A stretch of 64,000 bases of DNA from NCBI RefSeq assembly GCF_001883705.2, contig NZ_MDEQ02000007.1:1-64000 (forward strand), read 5' to 3'. Numbering within the stretch: position 1 is the stretch's first letter; each line of letters opens with the position of its first letter. This stretch comes from Burkholderia catarinensis (lineage in GTDB: Bacteria; Pseudomonadota; Gammaproteobacteria; Burkholderiales; Burkholderiaceae). The notes under the pieces are model-generated. The model saw only the letters and a list, made by a program, of their open reading frames with translations, did no database searches and was not told the origin of the DNA. Positions 37,477 to 45,834 of this stretch are shown here, in pieces. A program made the position numbers and the translations under genes.

Positions 37477-39090
37477 TCAGTACGCGAAGCTCTTGCCGGG
37501 CGTCGTCCAGACCGCCGTGGCTGCCGTGCACGGCTGGAGGCTCAACGTGCCACTCGCGGCCGGTGCGAGGCAGCGGCCCGTCGGCTGCGACACGAGTTGC
37601 GCCGAACCCGGCGCCGTGCCGGTCTTCACGAGCCACTGCTGATCGGCCGCGCCGGCGATGCAGGTGCGCAGCAGCGCGCCGTTGCCCGCGCTTGCTGCCT
37701 GCGCGGTGAGGCAGTAGCTGTACTTGGTTTGCAGCGTGCCGTCGCTCGCGGCGACCCACAGTTGCGGATTGAAGTGCGTGCCGCCGGACGTGCGCACCGA
37801 CGCGAGCGTCGGGCAGGCACCGAGCACCACGGGATGGCCGTCGGCTAGGCCGCCCGACGCGGTCAGGCAGGCGCCGTTCGCTTTCACGAGGCCGGCCGCC
37901 GATTGCTGCGGGCCGCCGATCAGCGTCGCGACGCCGTTCGACACGGACGCGTTCGCATCACTGGCGGGGCAGGTCTTGTTGACCGTGACCGACGGTGCCG
38001 GCACCGTCACCGCGTTGCCGATCGCGTCGTATGCGCGAACGCTGAACTGCGCGTCCGTGTAGGCGACCGACGTGCAGCTCGTGCGGCTCGAGTTCCAGTC
38101 GAAATATTCGACCCACTGGCTGATCGACGAGACCGGTACCTGCGTCTGCGTCGTGCCGACATAGATGCTGCCGATGTCGAAGCTGTCGCCGGCCGAGCCG
38201 GGCGTTACGTCGGTGACATTGCTCTTGAACCAGCCGGGCCCCTGGTTCGTGTCCGGCGTGATGCGGAACCGGTAGGTGTGCCCGGCTTGCCAGTCGTAGC
38301 GGTAGCGGCACTGTGCCCCTGCGCTGCCGTCCGTCGCCGAGCCGCTGACCGTGCAATAGCTGCCCGCACCGATGCCGGCGCTCGCGGGCGTACCGGGCTT
38401 CGCGGCCGTCGCGCCCCACAGGCTGAACAGGAATTGCCGGCCGACGCCTTCGCTTGCCGACACCAGCTCGGTCGACTGCAGGCCGGTGTAGCCGTGCAGC
38501 GAATTGACCTGGTTCGACCAGAACACGTTCGAGTTCGGGCCCGGGTCGGTCTGCGGCGTGATGAACAGGTCGAGCGTGCCGACACTGCGTACCGTCGACG
38601 GAAACCACGTGTTGCTGTAAAGGCCGGGCGTCGAACCGAGGAAGCCGGACAGCGTCGGTGCGGTGCTGGACGACAGCGTCGCGAGACCGGGCGCAGGATT
38701 ACCCGTGACGGTGAAACTGCGCGCGCCCGCCGGCGGCAGCGCCGCAACGGGCGGTACGTCGAGCGTGAAGCCGAACGTGCAAGTGCCGCCGGCCGGTATG
38801 GTCGCGCCCGACAGCGTGACCTGCGCCGCGCCATCGCTGGCCAGTGTGCCGCCGCATGCGTTCGTGAAGCCGCTGGCGGCAAAGCCGGCCGGCATGCCGA
38901 TGAAGAGGCCGGCGGCGGCGGGATCGGTGCCGGTGTTGGTGAGCTTAAGCGTCGCCTTGTCGGTCCCGCCGACCGACGGCGAGAGACTGGCGAGCGTCAA
39001 CGCTGCCGTGTAGGCGGGCGTGGCGAGCGCAGGGAGCGGGGCGAGTATCAGTGCGGCGATTGCCGCACGATTGACGGAGATGACGAGCAT
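37477..39090 (-). CDS. exported protein with ricin-B-type C-terminal region
   Basis: This is a 537-residue secreted protein. Signal peptide 1-23 (ALILAPLPALA). Residues about 25-140 resemble a bacterial surface repeat fold with a conserved Cys pair (NACGG, GGTCTFGF). The middle (about 150-370; GLYSNTWFPSTV, YRYDWQAGHTYRFRITPD, QWVEYFDWNSSRTSC) resembles DUF3472-type domains. The last 140 residues have ricin B-like QxW-type motifs (YCLTAQ, DQQWLVKTG, GRCLAP) for carbohydrate binding. It is probably a secreted or surface lectin. An overlooked enzyme activity in the middle domain cannot be excluded. Confidence 0.78.
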   Translation of the reverse strand: MLVISVNRAAIAALILAPLPALATPAYTAALTLASLSPSVGGTDKATLKLTNTGTDPAAAGLFIGMPAGFAASGFTNACGGTLASDGAAQVTLSGATIPAGGTCTFGFTLDVPPVAALPPAGARSFTVTGNPAPGLATLSSSTAPTLSGFLGSTPGLYSNTWFPSTVRSVGTLDLFITPQTDPGPNSNVFWSNQVNSLHGYTGLQSTELVSASEGVGRQFLFSLWGATAAKPGTPASAGIGAGSYCTVSGSATDGSAGAQCRYRYDWQAGHTYRFRITPDTNQGPGWFKSNVTDVTPGSAGDSFDIGSIYVGTTQTQVPVSSISQWVEYFDWNSSRTSCTSVAYTDAQFSVRAYDAIGNAVTVPAPSVTVNKTCPASDANASVSNGVATLIGGPQQSAAGLVKANGACLTASGGLADGHPVVLGACPTLASVRTSGGTHFNPQLWVAASDGTLQTKYSYCLTAQAASAGNGALLRTCIAGAADQQWLVKTGTAPGSAQLVSQPTGRCLAPAASGTLSLQPCTAATAVWTTPGKSFAY

Positions 39091-39197
39091 GACCGGACTC
39101 CTGAATAATTATTCGTTGTCGACACGCGACGTACGGGCGCGCGGCGGCGAGTCTAGCATGCGGTCCTGACAAATTCGTGATGGACGGGTGCGTCGCG

Positions 39198-39230
39198 GGC
39201 CGGACGCGGGTTCGATTCCCGCGTCCGGCC
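39198..39230 (+). repeat. 13-bp hairpin with a tRNA T-loop sequence
   Basis: GGCCGGACGCGGG (39198-39210), loop TTCGATT, CCCGCGTCCGGCC (39218-39230) is a perfect 13-bp stem. The loop is the canonical tRNA T-loop, and the stem has the length of a 5-bp T-arm stacked on a 7-bp acceptor stem. No D-arm or anticodon arm is present, so it is not a tRNA gene. It lies 10 bp beyond the end of the sulfur operon and may also act as its terminator. Confidence 0.7.
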
Positions 39231-39240
39231 GTACTGTCGC

Positions 39241-40047
39241 TTACGCGCCGAATGCCGCCTTGGCCAGCAGCCCAAGCGCGACGCACACGAGCACAGCCGC
39301 GAAACCGGCCTGCACGTGCCGCGCGGCGAGGTGCCGCGACGCACCGCGGCCGGCGGCCATGCCGAGCGCGGTCGCGACGGTGAACCACAGCGTCACGTCG
39401 AGCGGCGCGCGCGTGCCCGACACGAGCGTCGCGAATACACCGCCGGTGCCGACCAGCGCGATCACCATCAGCGACGTCGCGACGACACCGTGCATCGACA
39501 CGTTCGTGAACTTGCGCAGCATCGGCACGATCACGAAACCGCCGCCTACGCCGAGCAATCCCGTCATCAAACCCGTCACCGCGCCGGTCGACGCAAGCGC
39601 GACGCCCACGGGCCAGGACCACACGAGCCGGCCTGTGTCGGGATTCACGCGGCCGACGCACAGCGGCGACGCGTCCGCATCGATGGGCGTTTGCCGCAGC
39701 GCCTGCCGCAGCAGGCGGCCGGCGATAACCAGCATCGTCAGCGCGAACAGCGCGAGCAGCATGCGTTGCGGCAGCACGTGCGCGAGCCGCACGCCGAGCG
39801 TGGTCAACGGTACGCCGGCCACGGCCATCAACAGCGCCGCGCGATAGCGCACGAGCCCGCGGCGGAAGCCTTCGAGCGCGCCGAGCGCGGCGCTGCCGGC
39901 CACCGCGACGAGTGCGACGGGCGTGGCCTGCTGCATCGGCCAGCTCATCCCGACGACGAGCGCGGGCACCGCGAGAATGCCGCCGCCGGCGCCGGTCAGG
40001 CCGAGCACGGCGCCGACGAAGCCGCCCAGTACGAGGGAAATCAGCAT
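39241..40047 (-). CDS. TauE/SafE-family anion exporter (probable sulfite export)
   Basis: This is a 268-residue inner-membrane protein with about eight hydrophobic helices. Family features are the N-terminal GFVGAVLGLTGAGGGILAVPALV and a repeat in the second half, VTGLMTGLLGVGGGFVIVPML. TauE/SafE proteins export sulfite, sulfoacetate or related anions. Here it ends the operon after a persulfide dioxygenase and an SQR-like fusion, so the substrate is probably the sulfite made by the dioxygenase. Its start is 18 bp after the SQR stop codon. Confidence 0.85.
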   Translation of the reverse strand: MLISLVLGGFVGAVLGLTGAGGGILAVPALVVGMSWPMQQATPVALVAVAGSAALGALEGFRRGLVRYRAALLMAVAGVPLTTLGVRLAHVLPQRMLLALFALTMLVIAGRLLRQALRQTPIDADASPLCVGRVNPDTGRLVWSWPVGVALASTGAVTGLMTGLLGVGGGFVIVPMLRKFTNVSMHGVVATSLMVIALVGTGGVFATLVSGTRAPLDVTLWFTVATALGMAAGRGASRHLAARHVQAGFAAVLVCVALGLLAKAAFGA

Positions 40048-40065
40048 GACGTCATCGCGCTCCGG

Positions 40066-41733
40066 TCAACCTGCGATCGCGGGCTTCGCGAGCCATTCGC
40101 GGCCCTTGAGCATCGCCTTCCAGTAGAGCGGCGGCAGCACGCGTTCCTTGAGCAGCCACGCGAGCCGCGACGGGCGGCGGCCGTCGATCAGCCACGCGGG
40201 GAAGGTCGGCGCGACCTTGCCGCCGTACAGGAATTCGGCGAGCACGATCTTGCCGCGCTCGACGGTGAGCGGGCACGAGCCGTAGCCGTCGTACGCAGCG
40301 TCGCCGTGCGCACGGCCGAGCGACGCGAGCAGGTTGTGCGCGACGACGGGCGCCTGCTTGCGGGCGGCCGCGGCCGTTTTCGCATTGGTCGTGTTGGTGG
40401 CGTCGCCGAGTGCGTAGATGTCCGGAAACTGCCGGTGCCGCAGCGTCGCCGGATCGACGTCGATCCAGCCGGCCGCGTCGGCGAGCGGGCTCGAGCGCAC
40501 GAAGTCGGGCGCCTTCTGCGGCGGCACCACATGGATCATGTCGAACGAACGCTCGACGGTTTCCTTGCCGCCGTCCGGCAGCGCGCGCGCGAACGTCGCA
40601 CGGCGCGCGGGCCCGTCGATCGCGACGAGGTTGTGGCCGAACGACAATGCGATGTCGTAGCTTTTCACGTACTCCATCAGCGCGGGCACGTAGTCGGCGA
40701 CGCCGAACAGTGCGCCGCCCGCATTCAGGAACTCGACGTTCGCGGCCTCGAGGCGGCCCGCGCGCCGCCAGTGGTCGCACGACAGGTACATCGCCTTCTG
40801 CGGCGCGCCCGCGCACTTGATCGGCATCGGCGGCTGCGCGAAGAGCGCGTTGCCGCCGCGGAATTCACGGACGAGCTCCCATGTGTACGGCGCGAGATCG
40901 TAGCGGTAGTTCGACGTGACGCCGTTGCGGCCGAGCGTGTCGGCAAGGCCCTCGATCGCGTGCCAGTCGAGCTTGAGCCCCGGGCACACGACGAGCTTGC
41001 GGTAGCCGATGCGGCGGCAGCCGTCGAGCACGACCGTATGCGCGTCGGGCTCGAAGCCCGCGACGGCGGCCTGAATCCGGTGCACGCCGCGCGGCAGCAC
41101 GTCGGTCATCCGGCGCGCGGTGGTCTCGGGCCGGAATACGCCCGCGCCGACCATCGTCCAGCCCGGCTGGTAGTAGTGGACATCGGCCGGATCGATCACC
41201 GCGATGTCGAGTGACGCGTCGCGTGCGAGCAGGCTCGACGCGACCGCGATGCCGGCCGCGCCCGCGCCGACGATCACGATGTCGTGCCGCGCGTCGACGG
41301 CCGGCGCCGCCTGCCGGCCGCCTTGCGCGACACGCGAAGCGAGCGCGCGCAGGTCGTAGCCGGCCGCATCGGCCGTCGCGACGATGTCGTTCAGCGGGCG
41401 CAGGCCGGCTTGCGACAGCGCCCACAGCGTGGCCGAACGCGTGCCGCTGCGGCAGTAAGCGAGCACCGGGCCTTCGAGCGACGCGACGAGCGCGCCGAAT
41501 TGCGCGGCCTGCTCGTCGGTCACCTTGCCCGTATTGACCGGCAGGTAATGCACGTCGATGCCGAGCGGCGCGGCGGCCGCGCGGATCTCGGTGACGGTCG
41601 GCTGGTCGGGGCCTTCGCCGTCGGGCCGGTTGCAGATGATCGCGCGGACGCCCGCCGCATGAAGCGCGGGCAGGTCGGCCGCCGTGATCTGCGGCGAGAC
41701 CGACAGCGCGTCGGTCAGCTTGCGGATGGTCAT
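40066..41733 (-). CDS. DUF442 phosphatase-like domain fused to sulfide:quinone oxidoreductase-like flavoprotein
   Basis: This is a 555-residue fusion. Residues 1-120 are the DUF442/TIGR01244 domain with the CRSGTRS loop (C94), related to protein tyrosine phosphatase and rhodanese folds. Residues 150-555 are an FAD oxidoreductase with GAGAAG (156-161), VVCPGLKLDW, and IKCAGAPQKAMYLSC as in SQR type II. SQR oxidises H2S to polysulfide and passes electrons to quinone. In human SQOR the second redox Cys lies in GDCTNLPTSK; here that segment is GDATNTTNAK, with Ala instead of Cys. It lies between pdo and the exporter gene. Confidence 0.82.
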   Translation of the reverse strand: MTIRKLTDALSVSPQITAADLPALHAAGVRAIICNRPDGEGPDQPTVTEIRAAAAPLGIDVHYLPVNTGKVTDEQAAQFGALVASLEGPVLAYCRSGTRSATLWALSQAGLRPLNDIVATADAAGYDLRALASRVAQGGRQAAPAVDARHDIVIVGAGAAGIAVASSLLARDASLDIAVIDPADVHYYQPGWTMVGAGVFRPETTARRMTDVLPRGVHRIQAAVAGFEPDAHTVVLDGCRRIGYRKLVVCPGLKLDWHAIEGLADTLGRNGVTSNYRYDLAPYTWELVREFRGGNALFAQPPMPIKCAGAPQKAMYLSCDHWRRAGRLEAANVEFLNAGGALFGVADYVPALMEYVKSYDIALSFGHNLVAIDGPARRATFARALPDGGKETVERSFDMIHVVPPQKAPDFVRSSPLADAAGWIDVDPATLRHRQFPDIYALGDATNTTNAKTAAAARKQAPVVAHNLLASLGRAHGDAAYDGYGSCPLTVERGKIVLAEFLYGGKVAPTFPAWLIDGRRPSRLAWLLKERVLPPLYWKAMLKGREWLAKPAIAG

Positions 41734-41762
41734 GTCGGGGTTCTCCGGTTGCGGTGCACGGC

Positions 41763-42674
41763 TCAGATCGCGTCGAGCGGGATCTTCAGGTAGCGCACGC
41801 CATTGTTTTCTGGCTCGGGCAGATGGCCGGCGCGCATGTTGACCTGCACGGACGGCAGCATCAGCACGGGCATGTCGAGCGTCGCATCGCGCGCGGTGCG
41901 CATCGCCACGAAATCGTCCTCGGTCACGCCGTCCTTCACGTGGACGTTCGCGCGCCGCTGCTCGGCGACGGTCGTCACGAACTGCACGTCGCGGCCGCCC
42001 GGCTGGTAGTCGTGGCACAGGTACAGGCGCGTGTCGGGCGGCAGGCCGAGCACGCGTGCGATCGAGCGGTACAGCGTGCGTGCATCGCCGCCGGGGAAGT
42101 CGCAGCGGGCCGTGCCGTAGTCGGGCATGAACAGCGTGTCGCCGACGAACGCCGCGCGCTGCGCCGCGTCGTCGACGCAGTAGGTCATGCACGCGGGCGT
42201 GTGGCCCGGCGTGTGCAGCGCGCGGATCGTCAGCGCGCCGAGCGCGAGCGTGTCGCCGTCGTCGACGAGCCGGTCGAACTGGCGGCCGTCCTCCGCAAAG
42301 CCGGGGCCGGCGTTGAACAGCGTGCCGAAGACATGCTGCACGCGTCGCACGTGCGAACCGATCGCGATCCGGCCGCCGACCTGCGCTTTCAGGTACGGCG
42401 CGGCCGACAGGTGATCGGCGTGCACGTGGGTCTCCAGCAGCCAGTGCACGGTCGCGCCGAGTTCGGCGACGCGGGCGATCAGCCGGTCGGCGCTGGCGGT
42501 GCGCGTGCGGCCGGATTTCGGGTCGTAGTCGAGCACGCTGTCGATCAGCGCGCACGCGCGGCTCGCCGTATCGAGCAGGAGATAGCTGACGGTGTGGGTC
42601 GCCGGGTCGAAAAAGCCTTCGACCGACAGTGCGGGGGCGTTGCTCACGGGGGTGTCCTCGATCGGGTTCTGCAT
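41763..42674 (-). CDS. persulfide dioxygenase (MBL-fold, ETHE1/Blh type)
   Basis: This 303-residue metallo-beta-lactamase-fold enzyme probably oxidises glutathione persulfide to sulfite with O2. The metal motif is THVHADH (His 83, His 85, Asp 87, His 88), followed by HTPGHTPACMTY and FVGDTLFMPDYG for the remaining ligands. These match the bacterial Blh/PDO branch linked to SQR. ATG 42674 starts at MQNPIEDT. It is the first gene of the three-gene sulfur operon and is divergent from a FisR-type activator, with a sigma-54-like element upstream. Confidence 0.87.
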   Translation of the reverse strand: MQNPIEDTPVSNAPALSVEGFFDPATHTVSYLLLDTASRACALIDSVLDYDPKSGRTRTASADRLIARVAELGATVHWLLETHVHADHLSAAPYLKAQVGGRIAIGSHVRRVQHVFGTLFNAGPGFAEDGRQFDRLVDDGDTLALGALTIRALHTPGHTPACMTYCVDDAAQRAAFVGDTLFMPDYGTARCDFPGGDARTLYRSIARVLGLPPDTRLYLCHDYQPGGRDVQFVTTVAEQRRANVHVKDGVTEDDFVAMRTARDATLDMPVLMLPSVQVNMRAGHLPEPENNGVRYLKIPLDAI

Positions 42675-42694
42675 CTGCAATCGGGCACTTTGAC

Positions 42695-42709
42695 TCAAGA
42701 AGCATGCCA
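42695..42709 (-). promoter_or_regulatory. candidate sigma-54 promoter of the sulfur operon
   Basis: On the minus strand the sequence reads TGGCATGCTTCTTGA. It has the -24 GG followed ten bases later by GA, against the sigma-54 consensus TGGCAC-N5-TTGC (GG-N10-GC). Transcription would start near 42684, 10 bp before the dioxygenase start codon. The divergent regulator is a sigma-54 activator, which supports it, but the -12 GC is imperfect. Confidence 0.5.
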
Positions 42710-42817
42710 GCCTGCGCCGCGGCACCGGCCGATGTGCCAGGGACTTGATTCGACTCGGGTTTTCGGCGCACCTGCGGCGACGCGCGGGCATCGGCGGCCT
42801 CCGGCACGTGGATCGGG

Positions 42818-42866
42818 ACTGCCATATCTGGCAGTGTCGTGGCAGAATTGGCAGCCAGCCTGGCAG
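42818..42866. promoter_or_regulatory. TGGCAG repeat cluster, candidate activator-binding sites
   Basis: TGGCAG occurs at 42829, 42840, 42849 and 42861. The first belongs to a perfect inverted repeat, ACTGCCA (42818-42824), TATC, TGGCAGT (42829-42835). The cluster lies about 110-160 bp upstream of the sigma-54-like element and just before the activator gene. That is the usual place for an enhancer-type activator site and would also allow autoregulation. Confidence 0.55.
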
Positions 42867-42898
42867 TCCGTCCGGCAGCATCCTCACCGAGCCTCCGC

Positions 42899-44281
42899 AT
42901 GAATCCGCACGACACCATCCCGATCGTCCCCGCGCCGCGCCACGACGCGATGCCCGACGTGCGCGCGCTCGTCGCGTATCTCGAGCAGGACCCGCAGCCG
43001 ATGATCGTCGTCGATCCCGACTACCGCATCCTCGCGGCGAACGATGCGTACCGGCGCCAGTTCGGCGTGGCGGGCGTCGAGCACGTGGGCCGGCACTGCT
43101 TCCAGGTCTCGCATCACTACGACGTGCCGTGCGACCAGGCCGGCGAGCATTGCCCGATGAAGCAGGCGCTCGAATCGCGCGGGCTGAACCGCGTGCTGCA
43201 CATCCATCACACGCCGCGCGGCCCCGAGCATGTCGACGTCGAGCTGCGGCCGATCTTCGATGCGGCCGGCAACGTGATCGCGTATGTCGAACGGCTGACG
43301 ACGGTGCGCAGCGCGTCCGCGCAGCCGAGCGCCGAAGGGCTTGTCGGCGGCGCCGACGCGTTCAATGCGGCGCTCGGCGCGTTGCAGCGCGTCGCTCCGT
43401 CGACGCTGCCGGTGCTGCTGCTCGGCGAATCGGGCACCGGGAAGGAACTGTTCGCCCGCGCGCTGCACGAGGCGAGCGATCGCGCGATGGGGCCGTTCGT
43501 CGTCGTCGATTGCTCGGGGATCGCCGAGACGCTGTTCGAGAGCGAACTGTTCGGTTACGAGAAGGGCGCGTTCACGGGCGCGAACCAGCGCAAGCCGGGC
43601 CTCGTCGAGACCGCGCAGGGCGGCACGCTGTTTCTCGACGAGATCGGTGACGTGCCGCTGCCGATGCAGGTGAAGCTGCTGCGGCTGATCGAGTCGGGCA
43701 CGTTCCGGCGCGTCGGCGGCGTCGAGGCGCTGCGCGCCGATTTCCGGCTGGTCGCGGCCACGCACAAGCCGCTGCGCGAGATGATCGACGACGGCCGGTT
43801 CCGGCAGGACCTCTACTACCGGATCAACGCGTTTCCGATTCCATTGCCGGCGCTGCGCGAACGGCAGGGCGACGTCGCGCTGCTGGCCGAATCGATCCTG
43901 CGGCGGATCGCGAATGCGCGCGCCAACGCGGGCGACGCGAACGCGCGGCCGTTCGTGCTGACCGAACGCGCGCGTGCGTGTCTCGACGCGTATGCGTGGC
44001 CGGGCAATATCCGCGAGCTGCGCAACGTACTCGAACGCGCGTGCCTGTTCGCGGACGACGGGACGATCCGGGTCGAGCACCTGCCGGTTGAGCTGGTCGC
44101 GGCAGCGGCGGCGCCGCAGGAGCGCGCGGCGGATGCGCGCGGCGTGCCGGATGCGGAACTCGTGCGCCTCGCGCGCACGTTCGACGGCACGCGCAAGGCG
44201 CTCGCCGAGCAGGTCGGGATGAGCGAGCGGACGTTGTACCGGCGGATGAAGGCGCTCGGGATCGGGGCGCGCGGCCGGTGA
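42899..44281 (+). CDS. fisR: sigma-54-dependent activator, FisR type (sulfane-sulfur sensor)
   Basis: This 460-residue activator should switch on the divergent sulfur operon when persulfides accumulate. The N-terminal PAS-like domain carries Cys 67, 78 and 85. FisR, which controls pdo and sqr genes in Cupriavidus, uses a conserved Cys triad with, as I recall, the same 11 and 7 residue spacing. The AAA+ domain has Walker A GESGTGKE (about 176-183), the sigma-54 loop GAFTGA (223-228) and Walker [11 protein letters not shown] Fis-type HTH ([18 protein letters not shown]) ends it. ATG 42899 was chosen; GTG 42839 would extend it through the TGGCAG repeats. Confidence 0.85.
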   Translation: MNPHDTIPIVPAPRHDAMPDVRALVAYLEQDPQPMIVVDPDYRILAANDAYRRQFGVAGVEHVGRHCFQVSHHYDVPCDQAGEHCPMKQALESRGLNRVLHIHHTPRGPEHVDVELRPIFDAAGNVIAYVERLTTVRSASAQPSAEGLVGGADAFNAALGALQRVAPSTLPVLLLGESGTGKELFARALHEASDRAMGPFVVVDCSGIAETLFESELFGYEKGAFTGANQRKPGLVETAQGGTLFLDEIGDVPLPMQVKLLRLIESGTFRRVGGVEALRADFRLVAATHKPLREMIDDGRFRQDLYYRINAFPIPLPALRERQGDVALLAESILRRIANARANAGDANARPFVLTERARACLDAYAWPGNIRELRNVLERACLFADDGTIRVEHLPVELVAAAAAPQERAADARGVPDAELVRLARTFDGTRKALAEQVGMSERTLYRRMKALGIGARGR

Positions 44282-44358
44282 GCGGGGGCGTCGTGCGCGG
44301 CTGGCGGCGGCAGGCGGCTTTGCCGATAATGGCGCGTCCGATTCCAACGCCATCATCG

Positions 44359-44886
44359 ATGAAAAGACGTTTCCTTGCGCGTTGCCTGTTGCTTGCCGTC
44401 GCGGCGCTGGCCAATCCGGCGCAGGCCGCCGAATACACGTGGACCGATGCGGCCGGCGCGCATGCGGTGACGCTTGTGAGAACCGCGTCCGGCGACGACG
44501 TCGAGCTCAAGGTGTCGGCGACGCTCGACGGCCGGCCCGACTGGACCGTGCGCGACTATGTGAAGGAGTGTCCGGTCGATGTGATCCTCGACGTCGTGCC
44601 CGCGTCGATCGAAATGCGCGACCTGCTCGGCAACGGCCGCAAGCAGTTCCTGTTCGCCTACAGGATCGGCTGCCGCGGCGACGTCAGCGCCGACCAGGTC
44701 AAGTACTTCCTGATCGACGCCGGCTCGAAATACGTGCTGCGCGGCGAGGAGACCGTCACGGTCAAGGGCAAGTTCATGGACGGCGGCGCGGCGCCCGTGC
44801 CGAATGCGGACCTGAAGGCCCATCCCGCGTTTCTGCGCTACATGACGAAGCGCTGGCGCGGGATCAGCGTGCGCGACTACGACTAG
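44359..44886 (+). CDS. exported hypothetical protein
   Basis: This is a 175-residue secreted protein. Signal peptide 1-23 (CLLLAVAALANPAQA). The mature part is acidic and beta-rich with two cysteines (KECPVD and RIGCRGD) that may pair in the periplasm; the segment LLGNGRKQFLFAYRIGCRGDVSADQVKYFLI suggests a known but unnamed exported family. It is a single gene between fisR and the DUF2975 gene. Confidence 0.72.
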   Translation: MKRRFLARCLLLAVAALANPAQAAEYTWTDAAGAHAVTLVRTASGDDVELKVSATLDGRPDWTVRDYVKECPVDVILDVVPASIEMRDLLGNGRKQFLFAYRIGCRGDVSADQVKYFLIDAGSKYVLRGEETVTVKGKFMDGGAAPVPNADLKAHPAFLRYMTKRWRGISVRDYD

Positions 44887-44974
44887 GCGGCCGTTCGTCA
44901 GTTGCGTGCGAGACAGGCAGGTCGACACTGCTGAGCCTGCCGCGCAATAAAAAATCATAACAAGACGACGATTT

Positions 44975-44993
44975 ATTATCGTTTTACGATAAT
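44975..44993. promoter_or_regulatory. operator-like inverted repeat upstream of the DUF2975-XRE pair
   Basis: ATTATCGT (44975-44982), TTT, ACGATAAT (44986-44993) is a perfect 8-bp inverted repeat in an AT-rich patch unlike the surrounding DNA. TACAAT at 45002-45007 is a good -10 element, so the repeat covers the -35 position. The small XRE repressor two genes on is the likely ligand. Confidence 0.6.
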
Positions 44994-45040
44994 TATCGGC
45001 GTACAATCGACGCTCGTTCATTCATCGTCGAGGACGCCTC

Positions 45041-45601
45041 ATGCATACCGATCGCATCGCCCGTATCAGCCAGCAGATGGCCACCGTCACACTGTGGTTC
45101 ATCGTCGGTATGCTGGTGCTCAACGCTGCGTGCTGGGCGTTTCCGTCACTGAATGCGGCCTCCGGCCCCGGCCTCGTATTTGGCCTCACCGATTCGGTGA
45201 TCTCGAACCTGCGCGTGGACGTCGCCGCATTCCCGTGGTGGCAGAAGGCGGTCGGCATCCTGCTGTCGAGTGTGCCGCTGATCGCGCTCGCGAACGGCCT
45301 GCGTCATCTGCGCGCGCTGTTCCGCACCTACGCGCGCCGCGACTATTTCTCCGCGCAGGCGGCCGGCCACCTCGGCAAGACGGGGCGTGCGATCGGCCTG
45401 TGGGTATTGCTGAGCCTGTTGTGCGAGCCGCTTCTGAGCGTGTGGGCGACGCTGCGCGAACCGGTCGGCCATCGTGTGGTCAGCATCGGCTTCAGCCTGC
45501 CGTACGTGGTCGCGCTGTTCACCGCGGCCTGCATTGCGGTCATCGCGCACATTCTCCGGCAGGCGAGCGAGCTCGATGCCGAGCATCGGCAATTCGTCTG
45601 A
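45041..45601 (+). CDS. DUF2975 membrane protein
   Basis: This is a 186-residue inner-membrane protein with four hydrophobic segments (about residues 15-40, 65-85, 110-135, 150-175). It matches the DUF2975 family, which is nearly always paired with a small XRE regulator, as here. RALFRTYARRDYFSAQAAGHLGKTGRAIG is the conserved linker. It probably acts with the regulator as a membrane sensor or as its target, but its function is unknown. Confidence 0.82.
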   Translation: MHTDRIARISQQMATVTLWFIVGMLVLNAACWAFPSLNAASGPGLVFGLTDSVISNLRVDVAAFPWWQKAVGILLSSVPLIALANGLRHLRALFRTYARRDYFSAQAAGHLGKTGRAIGLWVLLSLLCEPLLSVWATLREPVGHRVVSIGFSLPYVVALFTAACIAVIAHILRQASELDAEHRQFV

Positions 45602-45609
45602 GGCGCGCG

Positions 45610-45834
45610 ATGACGATCGTGGTCAAGCTCGACGTGATGCTCGCGACCCGCAAGGTCCGCTCGAAGGATCTTGCGGCCGCCGTCGGCATCACCGAACAGA
45701 ATCTGTCGCTGCTCAAGCAGGGGAAGGTGAAGGGCATTCGCTTCGCGACGCTCGAGGCGATCTGCCGCTATCTCGACTGCCAGCCCGGGGACTTGCTTGC
45801 GTTCAGCGATGACGGTGGCGGCGAGCCCGGCTGA
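45610..45834 (+). CDS. small XRE-family regulator (YozG-like)
   Basis: This is a 74-residue helix-turn-helix protein (SKDLAAAVGITEQNLSLLKQGKVKGIRFATLEAICRYLDCQPGDLL), essentially only the DNA-binding domain. It starts 8 bp after the DUF2975 gene, the standard pairing. It is the likely ligand of the inverted repeat at 44975. The next gene overlaps its last 26 bp. Confidence 0.88.
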   Translation: MTIVVKLDVMLATRKVRSKDLAAAVGITEQNLSLLKQGKVKGIRFATLEAICRYLDCQPGDLLAFSDDGGGEPG

